DNA from: Cycas panzhihuaensis
Lineage: Eukaryota; Cycadophyta
Length of the DNA stretch: 64,000 bases
Reading direction: 5' to 3'
Assembly (NCBI GenBank): GCA_023213395.1
Contig: CM041465.1
Span: 99,517,741 to 99,581,740 of the forward strand
The notes under the pieces are model-generated. The model did no database searches. It was not told the origin of the DNA and saw only the letters and a list, made by a program, of their open reading frames with translations. The translations under genes and the position numbers were made by a program. The stretch's first letter is position 1. Each line of letters starts with the position of its first letter. This document shows, in pieces, positions 23,564-35,902 of this stretch.

Positions 23564-24208
23564 CAACCCAAACCCTAAAGCGAGTGATTAGGGTGCGACT
23601 GGCAGCAAGTTAAGTCATGAGACATATGGAAGTTTTGTAATAAATACAAAATTACCATGGAAGATTTTAAAAAATAAGTTGCAACAGTCATCCCGCTTAT
23701 AGAATCAAGCAGATCACGGATATTCCAATGCATAAAATCGCAGTGGTATTTGCCCAGAGGCAAAACTAGGCTAGGCCAGCTAGTCTAGGCTGAGGGCAGA
23801 TGACAAAAAGGGCCAATAGGGGGCTGAGACACTTACCCAGGGGTAAAGAAGCCAACAAACGGGTCCAAAATGAGTAAAAATAGGATTCGACGATATGGCA
23901 AGTTAACCAAATAATGACGGGTCATCACACAGGCGGAGGTGGCGTAAGCCAAGTGGATCCTAGAGCGAGGATGGCAGAATGTGGGAAGTGGAGTGGCCAC
24001 CAGGGTGCCACACTTACTGGGAGTGTACCCCTACTATAGTTATCATAGGCTAAAATAAGTATAGACGAAGGCAAAGTCGTTTACAAGGCCACAAACATGC
24101 AGACATGCAAGCAAACACTCATCAAAAGAAAGTGATGATAAGGTGAGAAACATACCTACACTTACCTGAGTTGGTAATTCCGTATCCATTCCCAGAAGCT
24201 GGGAAATA

Positions 24209-24213
24209 GATCT
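24209..24213. repeat. Target-site duplication GATCT, right side of E2
   Basis: Pairs with 7408-7412. The sequence that follows (CAATAGCCTCAAGCGC) is the continuation of E1 gag. Confidence 0.85.
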
Positions 24214-25915
24214 CAATAGCCTCAAGCGCTAAGTACTTTACGATAGCAGAGTCACATGTAGTCACCCCCATCTTAAGGACTTCTACATGGACTTCAGGGC
24301 AAAGTGCATTAACGAAGAGAGCCCTCTTCAATTCCTCAGGGAAAGTAGCCTTAGTGGAATGAAGAAGGTCATGAAATCACTGCATAAAGTCATGATTCAT
24401 CTCATTGTGACCTTATTTGAGCGAAAGAAGAGATTTTATTCCACTTTTGAATGGGCGAGTAATATCAAAAAAAATGATGAAATCATCCACAAGTTACTGG
24501 AACGAGAAAATGGAATGAGCTGGCAGGCGATAAAACCACTTAAGGGCATCGCCTTGTAGAGATCGTAAGAACAATTTTATTAGAATGTGGTCATAGGCCC
24601 AGTAATCAATACATGCTATAGAGAAACTACGGACATGCTTCGCTGGGTCTTGTGATGAAGTTTCGTCAAACTTAGGAACTTTAGGAGGATGAGGTGGTAA
24701 GTTGGTTCTTAATGTCTCAACAAATAATGGTGTCGATCTATAATCCATGAAGGGACCTACCTTTGCCTGAACTATAGGATCGACAAATGATGTAGGAGGT
24801 AATGCGCAAGGAACAGATGGGAGTAGTAAACCCATCCCTCCTTGAGGAAATGTCCCATGCCAGAAAGGGGCTTGAGGATAAGCACCTTGAAAGGAAGTTG
24901 GGTTCCCTTGCAAAGGCGTGACATAAGAGGTTATGCTGGATGGAGTAAAGGAAGGATGTGGAACTAGGTTTTGTCCATATGGGCCACCTATGGGTGGTGT
25001 AACCCCATATGGATGTAGCAGGTCCATGCCGTAAGCTGGAATATGATTCCCCTTACCTTGCCCCCAAGGTTGAGAGCTGTAACCTAAGGGTATGTAAAGA
25101 GAAGAACCGTTAGGTTGGTTTTGAGGATACGTGGGAGTAGATCCCCCATGACTAGTGGTAGTAGCGTTAGTAGGACCTCTAGGCCTACTAGGAAATGTAT
25201 GTGCCATGTTGAGAGGTGGCACATTAGCTTGACTCGGAATAGGTATGCTAACCCCAAGTTGGGAGAAAGACACACCACGAGAGGGTCCCGAAGAACTAGG
25301 ACCATGATGGGGGATAGAAGGTACAACATTCATCCCTTAAGTAGGTGTAAGAACAGAGTGGGACGAATGTGCAGGAATGAAAGGGTTACTCATTATGGGA
25401 GGCGTAGGTGCGGATGAAGAAGGTGGGATAGAAGTAGATGAAGAAGTCGCTCCTCCACGCAAAACATCTTCAAACCACCTGGGATGCAATTAAAGACGAG
25501 CAACTCAAAAGCACTCGCTAATAGCTTCAACCACATTAGTGGGAGGGGTATCCATGTGGTCATAAGAGATAGATGGGACCTCAAATGACGTAGACCCCTC
25601 AGGGCACTCCTCACAAGAATCACCAACCAGATGGTGAACCTTGAGAGGAGATAGGCTTTCTACTGTATGAGTAGAAGGATGGGTGTCAAGTAGGTGATGT
25701 TGGTCACCCAGGTAGTAAATAGGATCATCACCTTCTTGGGTGGATCCTGAAATAGATGCGGGGAACTCATGAGTTCCTGAGGCAAATGCATGATAGGCTC
25801 AATCAGAAGGGTATCCTTCCATTGTCAAATCAGAATCTGACAATAAAAGAAGATGATACCCTGGATCTTCTAACAATGGAGGTAAACTACGTAGGTGATG
25901 TGAGAAACGTCGCAT
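24214..25915 (-). pseudogene. N-terminal part of E1 gag, split by E2
   Basis: The start ATG is at 25915 (first residues MRRFSHHL). The Pro/Ser/Gly-rich region includes a 279-residue open stretch (24494-25333) with GYSSQPWGQGKGN and YGMDLLHPYGVTPP, then the gag domain with FDETSSQDPAKHVRSFSIAC. The rest of the gag domain is frame-broken down to 24214, and the gene resumes at 7407. Closest copy: E4 gag at 42940-44642. Confidence 0.85.
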
Positions 25916-26059
25916 ACAAAACTTGCCATCACTTTAGAAGAAGGAAAGAGATGTAAAGTGAGTGTGTTGGGCGCTGCCCAATAAAACATGAAGTGGAGGA
26001 AACCACTCGAATATAGTAATATCAACAAGAAGGGATGAGAACTAGCTCCCTTACTAGCA

Positions 26060-26079
26060 AGTCCCCAGTATGGTTGCCA
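26060..26079 (-). promoter_or_regulatory. Primer-binding site of E1
   Basis: Minus strand TGGCAACCATACTGGGG, next to the LTR; it differs from the E2 site by a transition. Confidence 0.7.
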
Positions 26080-26080
26080 G

Positions 26081-28822
26081 TGGATGCGCGTCTATGGGAT
26101 AATCACCTAGCTAGGTAGGAATGATGATGATTGATATTGGTATCGAGGATGCAGGTGAAAACCCTACAAATAAAGTAAGTACCACACAGGGCACCCCGTG
26201 CCCCGGAGTGCGAGTTCAGGACCTGCGGATAATACCCAGCTACCTTGGAGTGGTCCTCTATCCTAAAGAGAAAAAGGGAAAATAAGAAAGGTAGCCTAGA
26301 TGGACTTGAGAGAAAGGTCCTGCTAACCTTGGATGGCCAGAAGGGAAAGAAATGAATACTCAAAGGTTTCCCTATGATGAAGGGAAATGAGCAGAAATAA
26401 GATATGTGATAGCCTATAATGTGGCTAGGTTCCTCTTGGTTGTTTGATCGACCAAACAAGACCAAGAGAGAAGGATGGAAGTGAGAATGGGACAACTAAG
26501 CTGAAGTTTCCTCCTAATGTTTCAAAAAGAAAAATAAGAAAGGAAACGAGGATAGGTGACACGTGTGCAAACAAACAATGCCAAGTGAGGATGAACCAAA
26601 AGGGGCAAGATAGGCTTTCCAAGTAAAGGAAAAGTAAAGGGTAAGTTTCCTATAAGTCCTTTTCCTATGTGGGTTTAGTGTACAATGCATGAGTACGCAA
26701 ATAAGAATCGAAAGTATTGTTTCCCCTTTCACTTTTATGTGTAACCTACTTAACTAACACATAGATCTCAAATAAATATACGAAAGGAAAGCAAGAGCAA
26801 AAGAGGGATGTACGTACCTAGAAGATGTAGCAGCTGATAAAAGACCTCACCCATGCACAACATACGTGCTGACCAATCCACAGATGGTGGGGCTCCCTTA
26901 CCTTCCCCTTTGTGGAAAGAAAGCGAAAGGAAAGGAGCAAAAGTGAAGAGAAAAACAAGGGACCTTACCCTAATTCGAGCGTTTTATACCTTTGCAAGAG
27001 TACCACAACAACTTGCACATGCCCGAACTAATCCCTTCCACAAAGGGGCTGTAAGAGATAAACTATATATATGTGCTATTTAGGTTAGAGTGTTAGAAGG
27101 AAACTATTGCTACAACAAGCCCTAAAAACCCTCTCTCAAACAACGCTAAACATCAAGCAAAGATGGAGTAAAGGAAGCCTCATGATGGCTAACCCTCCCC
27201 TGGGTTCTCCACATAACTAACAAGCACAACAAAGTAATGGTAAGGGTCACTAAGGTCAGCCAAGAGGTACCAAGAAAAGAGCAACGAGGTGTTGGGGAAG
27301 TATGCAGGACACAGAATTGCTATGGGCAGCAATCTGGTGCATAAATCCTTGCTAATGATGTCAAGGGGTATCCAACAATATGGGGGACACTACAGGAGTC
27401 CAAACAAGAGGTGAGCAGGCCTAGAATCAGTGCAGCAAGGGGTTGCAAATGCTGATAATCCAACACTGGCCTAGGGCTCAATCTCTCATAATAATCTCAA
27501 GAAGAGCATGGAATAAGAGAAGAGAAGGTGGGAAGGGATTACCCTTGGAGAGAAGGACTGAAAAGGGGGGCTGCCCCACCTTACTCTCTTCACCCAACCT
27601 TGGGACTCTTCTCTTGCTACTCCCTTGAAGAAAATCAGCAAAGAGAAAGGTGGAGCCAAAAGACAAGCCAAATATAACGGAAAAATAACTTTGCAACGAT
27701 GAAACCTGAAGGAAACAGGCAAATAAGACAAGAAATAGGTCCAAAATAAGGGGAACTTACCATAAAACTAAAAGAGAAAGGTCTGTGAGACCTATTGGGC
27801 AGATGTATGATAGATCTAGGCTTGCTAATAGCGAGGAAGAAGACCCCTGTAAGGGTTTGTAGGAGAGAATCCAATGAACAACTGAAAGGGGCACTTGTTA
27901 GGCAAGTTGGAGAAGAATCAGTGCCAAAATCGCTTGATGAAACCTGGAGAGAGGCTTCCCACCATGGAAGCAAGGAGTTGTAGGCGAGTCCTAGCCTGGG
28001 GTTGTAGGAAATGCAGGCCTACAGGAACACTTATAGCAGAAGGAGCAGGAGAGCAGTAGTTGCAGCAGAAACTATTGTCTTAGAGAGCAAAAAAGTGACC
28101 TAAAAAGAGAGAGAGAGAGAGACTCAAAATGATGAGAGTTTGGATACTTATACCCATCCCAGCCCTAAGTGAGCGAATAGGACGTGAATAGGGCTGAAGT
28201 AGACATGAGACCATGTGGTGATTCTACGGGAAACGCGAGAATTGCCATGACAGATTTTAAAAAATAACTGACAACAGTCGCACTGTGGTAAACTTCGCGG
28301 TATCACTAAGTTTATAGTGGTGCGGGACCAGAAAGCTAGAATGGCTGAATTTTGGGTTCTGGGAGCTTTCGAAGGTGATGTGGTAGGGCTGGGAGGAGCT
28401 GGCCCTCTTGTCTAGGTACCTAAGACAGTCTAGGATGCATGTGGACAGAGGCAAGCAAACATCAATGGGCAAAGATCCCAAAACGAGGTACTAGGAGCTC
28501 AAGGTCGAGGCATGAACAGATTATACGGACCAAAAAGGGACTTCAGGTGGTATTGAGACTGCGCTGAGGGTTGTATAATGCCATGGGGATGCCTACCTTA
28601 CAGAAAGGTAGGTCCCACTGGGTCATCATAGGCTCACAATATGACAAGCAGCATGAATAGGCAACAAATGCAAAGTAGTCATGCAAATGAAGCAAGCAGT
28701 CATGCAACGAGGTAATACTTCTATCAACCTTTCCAACGAAATAGTGCAAGTGAAAAGGAAGAAGCATACCTGAGCTTACCTGAGTCAACCTATCTGTATC
28801 TATTCCCAGTAGCTAGGAAATA
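26081..28822 (-). repeat. 5' LTR of E1
   Basis: Starts TGGATGCGCG on the plus strand next to the primer site. It shares its ends and the U3 block with the E2 LTR, but the middle is different, so there are at least two LTR subtypes. It contains a GA run (28107-28123), a TATA-like box, and GTAAG motifs near 26900 and 27760 (minus). The flank after it, ATACCTATACAAGACAT, is the same as after the E4 LTR. Confidence 0.9.
28147..28155 (-). promoter_or_regulatory. Candidate LTR promoter TATA box (E1)
   Basis: Minus strand GGGTATAAGTATCC, at the position of the TATA-like boxes in the other LTRs. Upstream (28285-28325) lie imperfect repeats with GGTA and AAACTTCG. Confidence 0.5.
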
Positions 28823-29650
28823 CATACCTATACAAGACATTTATTATGGACATTCTAGTGACCACAGTGTGGAACTTGTCTATGATTGAGAAGGACGTCC
28901 CTTTGTCAATAGGTTGGGAAAGTACCCTTCAAAAATCATAGCAACCTAGGTGAATAGGAATAGTCTTGGGGAGTGGAGAAATTTTGGAAGGTGGGTTATT
29001 TAGAGAAAAGTCTAACTGAGAGGAAGAGGAGGCCCCTATGGTCTCTTTCACTACTTGAGACCTACTGAGAGCATACAAAGGGGTGGTTTCAAGCATTTGA
29101 ATGACTCTCTTTCCCATGTTATGGGATTGAGAGGGTGAAGAGGTTCGATGGTGGGGACCTGGAGGAGAGGAAGAACTTCTTATCCCTTTTCCTTTTGCTT
29201 GCATGGAATAATGGTTAGGAGATCACCTGCTATTCTGGTTCCCCTTATTTTGGGTGTACTAGTCCCATTCCCCATGTTTAAGAAAGGGAACCCTATAGAT
29301 AAGTTGGTCTAAGTTGGGCTTAGATGCCCATCTAAGAGAGGAGTCATAAGGCTGGGCAAGTTCTGGATGTTGCACTTGACACTATAAGTCCTCATAGAAG
29401 CACTCACCATAAACAAAACACCACTTCTTATTTGAGGAAGGTTTAGTCTTCCTAGTTTAGGAGGAGTGGGTGTTTCTATTCTTAGGAGGTGTAACTTGAT
29501 AGGCCTGGTCGATGAGTCTATAGGAGTCTGAAGGTAAAGAAAGAGTTTGGAGCTTAAGCTCCTTCATCATATATTTAAAGGAATATATAATAGAGGTCAA
29601 ATGATCAAGAGTCTTCTCCATCAAATGGGTAGAAGACTTTTGGGGTTATT
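28823..29650 (-). pseudogene. gag C-terminus/zinc-knuckle fragment of an older element
   Basis: Minus translation matches the segment between zinc knuckle and protease of E1/E4 (MLETTPLYALSRSQVVKE near 29080) plus a decayed knuckle near 29410. E1 is inserted in it. It stops near 29640 and is fused to PMD-gene sequence. The same fragment with the same fusion occurs at 47575-48400. Confidence 0.75.
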
Positions 29651-29877
29651 AGGGTCTTAAGTCACATGTCAAGACTAGTGGGAGAGGAGAGGCATACATG
29701 TACAGAGTATGATCATGTCTCAAATTCCTCAAGTAAGGAAGTTGATTACACTATGTATTCTATTTTGGATATCCAAGAAATAGAACTACAGGGACATACC
29801 CAGTGGATGGGTGGAGACTGTGAGGAGATGTGAGACTGAGGAGAGGTTGGACTAGGCCACATTAATAGCAGTGAACT
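29651..29877 (+). pseudogene. PMD gene fragment cut by the E3 LTR
   Basis: The plus strand from about 29715 shows SQIPQVRKLITLCILFWI and later TLIAVNL, a mid-PMD segment. It matches 48440-48627 and is broken at 29878 where an LTR begins. Confidence 0.7.
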
Positions 29878-32595
29878 TGGATGCGCATCTACGGGATAGC
29901 TACCTAACTGAGTAGGAATGGAAGAGTGGTCGATAGTGCAATCAGGAAAAGACCTACAAGTAGGGCAAATACCACGCAGGGTGCCCTGTGCACCGCAGTG
30001 TGAGTTTGGGACCTGCAAATAGAATCTAGCTACCTGGAAGTAGTTCCCCACTTCGAGCAAGAGGAGAAGAGGCGTAGGGTTAGCCTGGGTTGACCTAAGG
30101 GAAGGGTCCTCCCACCCTTGGATGGCTGGAAGGGGAAGGAGAGAACCCTTCGGGGGTTTCCCTAGAGCAACAAGAAACAAGAGAAGGTAGGCAAGTGGGT
30201 GGCTCATGATGGGATCACCCTACACTGCTAAGCGGAGAACTGAGATAATCATAAAAGGAACAACCAAAGAGAAGAGGTTATGATGTGTGTGGTCAAGCTA
30301 ACCAAGTAAGCAAATAATGAAATAAAAGGGAAGTTTGTAAGGCAAAGGGGGGAAAAGATGAGTGGGAAGGTTTCCTAAGACCTTTTCCTATAGAAAATAA
30401 AGTGTATGTGGTAAAGTGAGCAAAGCATAAACTAAGACAAAGCTTGATTTCCCTTTTCTTTCCGATGAGCTAATTACTACTATATAAAAGAACTCAAAAG
30501 GAAAATAAAAGGTGGTGAAGTGGAGCGAAAGTATGTACCCAGAATAGAAGCGTGACGAAGCGACAACGTTCCCATGAGACACTTTAAGTTACTCCATGAA
30601 GCACAATGGACGTGAAGGGTTGTGGTAGACTGGAATGTGGGGCTCCCTTACCTTCCTTGAAAATAGTACTAAAGTACCAAAAAAGGAAAGGAAAGGAATA
30701 AAATATTAACAATAAACGAAACATGAAAGTAAAGCATGAATGGAAGCATTTACCCGTAGAGGAAGAAAGAGGAACGAATCCTTTGCACCTTCTAAATACC
30801 TACAAGTAAATGATAATATCCCCCTTTCCAGAGAAAGGGTGCTAGCATACAATAAAGAGTCCTAACAATGCATGTACATATGAAGCAAGTATAAACTTAA
30901 ATGCATGCATGTTAGTATGCAATATTACAATGATAAACTATGGTGGAAAATAACCAAAGTCAAAGGTAAATGAACCGGTAAGCCTCAGAGTGGCCCACCT
31001 CCCGCAAGGAATAACCCTACTCACCCCCAAGAAGCCACGAGGAAGTGAGGGTAAGGCTATGCAAGAGGGCTAGAAATGGAGGCAAAAGAGTGGGAAAGAG
31101 CCCAAAAGGGTCTACAAAGAAGCCGATACTACGGAGCAAACTGGTTAATGGGAAGGAGTTGGGCAAGAGACAAGTAACCGGGGCTTATGTGAGTTGCTTG
31201 GATCAAGGTGCAAGCCCTCAAACCAGCGCTGCAATGTGTGATAATGCTGATTTCAGCGGCTAAAAATGGCCCAACAAACCCTTGTTTGATTGCCAAAAAT
31301 AGCACGGGGCAAAAAGGAAGGTTTGGGGGGCAAAGAGCCACTTGAAGAGCAGGGAAGGTGGTACGGAATCCACCCAGCTCTCACCCAAACCCTATGCAAC
31401 CCCTCTTTGCCGATGCCTTAAGTAAGAAACACAAGAAAGGAGGCACTAATGGTAGAAATAAGATAACCTAAAACAAAGGAAGAGCAACCTCTAAAGACCA
31501 AAGCAAAGAGAGCTAGAAGTGACAAGCAAAATAGGGCATAAATTGGGCAAGAAAGTAGCTTAAACCAATGAATACCCGAGAAAGAGGAGGGAGGCTCTTG
31601 CCTCACCAAGAGTCAAAATAAGGCTGAGAAATCTACCAAGGAGCTATGGAACAGCAGGTTTGGAACCCCTACTAACGGAGTTGAAAGAAACACTTGCACT
31701 TTGAAGATGCTTGATGGCTGCCTGAGCAAGAAAACACTGAGATCTCTCCAAAGGGTCCCTCTCCAAGGCGTGTGAAGGGCTGGGAGGATGCCCCAGCTGT
31801 ACCAAAGGAGAGTTGGGCACTGGAGAAGAGGTGCAGGTCCCATAGCAGCACTAGAGCAGTAGGGAATGGCAGAGCACACGACATTTTTCCTTGAGAAGCA
31901 TTCAAAAAATAAGGAAAAGATCCTAAAAATGAGTTGGAGAGGACTTAAATACCCAGCCCAAACCTTAAAGCGAGCGATTAGGGCGCAGCTGGCGGTGAGT
32001 CAAGTCATGAGACATGTGGCAGTTTCGCAATAAATATGAAATTGCCACAGCAGTTTTTAAAAAATAATTTGAGATAGTCGTCCCATCGCAAATTTCGTAG
32101 TACCGCGGAAATTACGATGGTACCATGATATTTGCAATGCAGACGCAACCGAGAGCAACCGCCTGCAGCCACCGGGCTATGGGCCAATGACAAAAGAGGC
32201 TAATGGGGAGCTGAGACACCTACCCAAGGGCAAACAAGCCAACAAACGAGTCCAGAAGAGCAAAAGTAGGATTCAAACGATGTGGCAAGTCAACCAAACA
32301 ATGACGGGTCATCACATGGGCAGAGGTGGCACAAGCCAAATGGAACTTGGAGTGAGTAGGGTAGAATGCGGGAAGTGGAATAGCCACTAGGATGCCACAC
32401 TCGCTAGGAATGTGCCCCCGCTATAGTTGTCATAGGCTGAATAAGTGTAGATGAAGACAAGATCATCTACAATATCACAACATGCAAACATACAAGCATA
32501 CACTCATCTAAAAAGAAAGCGATGATAAGGTGAGAAGCATACCTACACTTACCTGAGTTGATAACTCTGTATCCATTCTCGAAAGTTGGGAAATA
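29878..32595 (-). repeat. E3 LTR (E2 subtype) with mismatched flanks
   Basis: Full-length LTR, plus-strand start TGGATGCGCATCTACGG and end TTGGGAAATA. The left flank is PMD gene, the right flank is the end of integrase, and no clear target duplication is seen (GAACT against GAGGT). A primer site or purine tract is missing on both sides. It may be a product of recombination between LTRs of two elements. Confidence 0.82.
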
Positions 32596-35094
32596 GAGGT
32601 ACTCTAACTTAAAGACTTAGTCCCCAGGGTTTAGAGGGCAAGGATGTAGAGTTTTATCATACATCCTTCATGGCCTAGCCTTAGCAGCGAGGTTTGCTTG
32701 GTATGCCACCAAGCATTTCTCATCCAAGGCTTCAAGGTCAAGGAGGCAAGCCTGGCGGCATGACTCCTCATCGACGAGACCCCTAAGGGAGATTCTCAAA
32801 GAAGGGATCTTAACCTCTAGAGAGAGGATCACTTTGGTCCCATACACCAAGGAGAATGGAGTCATCCTTGTTGTTATGCAAATGGAAGTATGATATGCCC
32901 ATAATGTAAAATGGAGCTAAAGGTGCCAATCTCTTTATGATTGGGTGACCATTTTCTTTATAATATTGATGAGGGTTTTATTAAATGATTTAATTTGGCC
33001 ATTGGCCTAGGGGTTATAACGAGAGGAGGTCTTATGAGATACCTTGAATTTCTCACAAAGTTCATCCATCTCCTTGTTACAAAAAGGCATACCATTATCC
33101 ATGATTAGGACATTTAGAACTTTGAATCGATAGATAATATATTGATAGATAAAGATGGTAATCATCTTACTGGTAGTATATGATAATGGATTACTTTAGC
33201 CTGCTTAGTAAAGTATTCTATCATGGTTAAGATAAACTTATGTTGCAACAATAAGGGTGGAGTGATAGCTCTAATAAGGTCTAATCCCCATTAGAAGAAA
33301 GGCCATGGGGAAATAATATGATGCAGGGCCTCAGAAGGTAATTAGATGACATTAGCATGCTTTTGGAACCTATAATAATGCTATACATAGGCATGGGCAT
33401 CCTTGAAGAGGGACAACCAGTAGCAACCCATGCAAAGGATCCTTCAGGCTATGGATTGGCCCCCAAAATGGCCTCCACAAATGCCGCTGTGACACTCATG
33501 GAATATTTGGTTCACTTTGTCGGAGTTGATGCAACGGAGGAGGATTCCATCAAAGGATCTCTTATACAATACTTCCTCATAGAGGAAGTATTTCTTAGTA
33601 GTAACCCTAACACATGACTTTACCTTGTTGCTAGCATTAGGGAGATATCATTGCTAGATAATATATTGTGTGATATCTCCATACCATTCACTATCAGCTA
33701 ATGGATGGAAAGATGAATCTTGGAGTGCTAGGATGGGCTCATTAGGTAATAAATCATTAACTCGTAGGCTAAAACAGTTTTGGATGGGGGTGTCAGCAAG
33801 CTATTTAGCAACCACCATTCCCTTCTTCAAATTTCTATTAACAATTTTAAGGTTGTATTCTTGCAGGAGGATGCCCTATTTACCTATCCTTCCAGCCAAG
33901 TTAGATTGGGTTAAAAGGTACCCTAATGGATCAAATTAGACAATCATGTGAGTGGTGTTTCTGAGGAGGTAATGTCTAAATTTCTTGGTCATATGGAGTA
34001 AGGCTAGGCATTCCTTTTTGGCAGGAGGATAATTGAGCTCATCTGCTACTAAAGTGTGGCTGATGAAGTATATAACACATTCAGTCTCGCAATCATCTTC
34101 TTGGGCTAACATGGCTCCAAACGATTCATTAGTAGCCAAGGTATAAATAATGAATGAGCAATTAAAGAGAGGGGGTGCCAAGATAGGGACAAATACCAAG
34201 GCTCTTTTAAGATCTTAGAATGCTTCTTAGGCTTTGGCAGACCATATAAATAAGCCCCCCTTCTTTAAAAGTTTCATTAGAGGCTTAGCATTTATGGTGA
34301 ATTCTACCAAAAAATGCCTCAAGAAACCTAGCCCATCAAAAAATGACTTAATTTGATGTTGCATTTTTTAGGGGGGGTGTGGGGACAAATGGGGAGCATG
34401 TCAAGAATGACTTTGACCTTATTAGGGTCAATCTGGATTCCTTGTTTTAAGATAGGGAAACCTAAGAGTTTGTTAGCAATCATAGTGAACACATATTTAA
34501 GAAGGTTCAAACTAACATGGAATTTATGGCATCTTATAAAAATAACATATAAATCCTCAGGGTGGTTAGTCATCTTATAGGAGAGGCCTATCATGTCATA
34601 CATGAAAACCTCGAGGGTTTTGTTTATGAGGTCATGGAAGACAAACTACATTATCCTCTAATAAGTGACACCTGTGTTCTTTAATCTAAAGGACATTGCC
34701 TTGTAGGTAAATGTGCCCCATGGGGTGGTGAATGCCAGCTTATGATGGTCTTTAGGGCATACTTATATTTGGTTATATTTAGAGAAGCCATCCATTAAGG
34801 ACATGACTTTAAAGCCTACAGTCCAATCAATAATCGCATTGATAAATGGTAAAGGAAAGTTATATTTAGGAAATGTATTATTTATATCTTGGAAGTTAAC
34901 GTAAATTTGGATCATCCTATTCTTCTTAGCGATGGAAATGATATTGGATGCCCACTTGGGGTAATCAATGGAAGTGGTTAGCCCTACATCTAGGAGCTTT
35001 TCTACTTCCATTTTAACTACAATAGATAATTTGGGATCGAGAGGGTGTTGTTTTTGTTGCACAAGGTAGGCACCTTAAATAGTTGTGAGGTTGA
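32596..35094 (-). pseudogene. Orphan pol fragment (RT, RNase H, integrase), E3
   Basis: Minus order: RT from 35062 (KQHPLDPKLSIVVKMEVEKL, NFQDINNTF, LMDGFSKYNQI), an active-site region reading VFMYDMIGLS near 34600, where one catalytic Asp is Tyr, then RNase H (33936-34199: IIYTLATNESFGAMLAQEDD) and decayed integrase down to TPFSLVYGTKVIL and LLDLEALDEK. Many stops; older than E2 pol. Its left end abuts the E3 LTR and its right end a truncated E4 LTR. Confidence 0.82.
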
Positions 35095-35884
35095 GCAGTA
35101 GTTGCAGCAGAAACTGTTGTCTTGAAGAGCAAAAAAGTGACCTAAAGAGAGAGAGAGAGAGAGACTCAAAATAATGAGAGTTTGGATACTTATACCCATC
35201 CCAACCATAAGTGAGCGAATAGGACATGAATAGGGCTAAGGTGGATGCGAGACCACATGGCGATTCTATGGGAAATGTGAAAATCACCATGGCAGATTTT
35301 ATAAAACAACTGGCAATAGTCGCACCTTGGCAAACTTTGCGGTACCATGGTAAACTTCACGGTACTGCTAAGTTTACAATGGTGCAGGACCAGAAAGCTA
35401 GAATGGCTAAATTCTAGGTTCTGGGAGCTTTGGGAGGTGATGTGGCAGGCCTAGGAGGAGTTGGCCCTCCTCTCTAGGTGGCTGAGATAATCTAGGATGC
35501 ATGTGGACAGAGGCAAACAAACATCAATGGGCAAAGATCCCAGAACGAGGTGCTAGGAGCTCAAGGTCGAGGCATGAATAGATCATACGAACTGAAAAGG
35601 AACTTGAGGTGGTGTGGAGACTGTGCGGAGGGTCGTATAATGCCATGGGGATGCCTACCTTGTGGAAAGGTAGGTTCTGCTGGGTCGTCATAAGCTCACA
35701 ATATGACAAGCAGCATGAACATGCAACAAATGCAAAGTAGTCACGCAAATGAAGTAAGTAGTCATGCAACGAGGCAACACTTCTGTCAACCTTTCCAATG
35801 AAATAGTGCAAGTGAAAAGGGAGAAGCATACGAGAGCTTACCTAATTCGACCTATCTCTATCCATTCCCAGTAGCTAGGAAACA
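35095..35884 (-). repeat. Truncated 3' LTR of E4
   Basis: About 790 bases matching 28050-28822 of the E1 5' LTR, including the GA run near 35145 and the U3 repeats near 35320-35390. The other 2 kb is missing; the break at 35093-35095 joins it to RT sequence of E3. It ends GAAACA next to the purine tract. Confidence 0.88.
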
Positions 35885-35902
35885 CTACCCCCTTGGCAGG
35901 AG
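35885..35902 (-). promoter_or_regulatory. Polypurine tract of E4
   Basis: Minus strand CCAAGGGGGTAG then TG of the LTR; the same as in E1. Confidence 0.7.

Larger units (their letters stand above)
7413..24208 (-). mobile_element. E2: near-complete 16.8-kb Ty3/gypsy element with antisense PMD gene
   Basis: Two LTRs of about 2.67 and 2.70 kb flank, on the minus strand, primer site, gag, protease, RT, RNase H, integrase, an opposite-strand PMD gene, a second RNase H ORF and the 3' LTR. It is flanked by GATCT on both sides and sits in the gag gene of E1, so it is younger than E1. By eye the two LTRs differ at roughly one base in ten over the first 290, mostly transitions, so the insertion is not recent. 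All genes carry stops. Confidence 0.9.
21510..24208 (-). repeat. 5' LTR of E2
   Basis: Bordered by the primer site on the left and the target duplication GATCT on the right; the outer TG has become TA. It aligns along its whole length with 7413-10085. It carries a perfect palindrome at 22935-22995 that the 3' LTR lacks, a TATA-like box near 23554, and GTAAG splice-donor-like motifs near 22290, 22370 and 24170 on the minus strand. Confidence 0.9.
8..29877 (+). repeat. Left copy of a ~13.1-kb direct duplication (with E2 nested inside)
   Basis: Without E2 (7413-24208 and one GATCT), 8-29877 lines up with 35497-48627: LTR end, RNase H, PMD gene, truncated pol, gag, 5' LTR and the same fragment beyond the LTR. 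Lengths agree (about 13.07 and 13.13 kb). Confidence 0.8.

Noticed and set aside
34328-34603. E3 RT as a possibly active enzyme
   Set aside because: The active site reads FMYD, with one catalytic Asp lost, and the frame has many stops.
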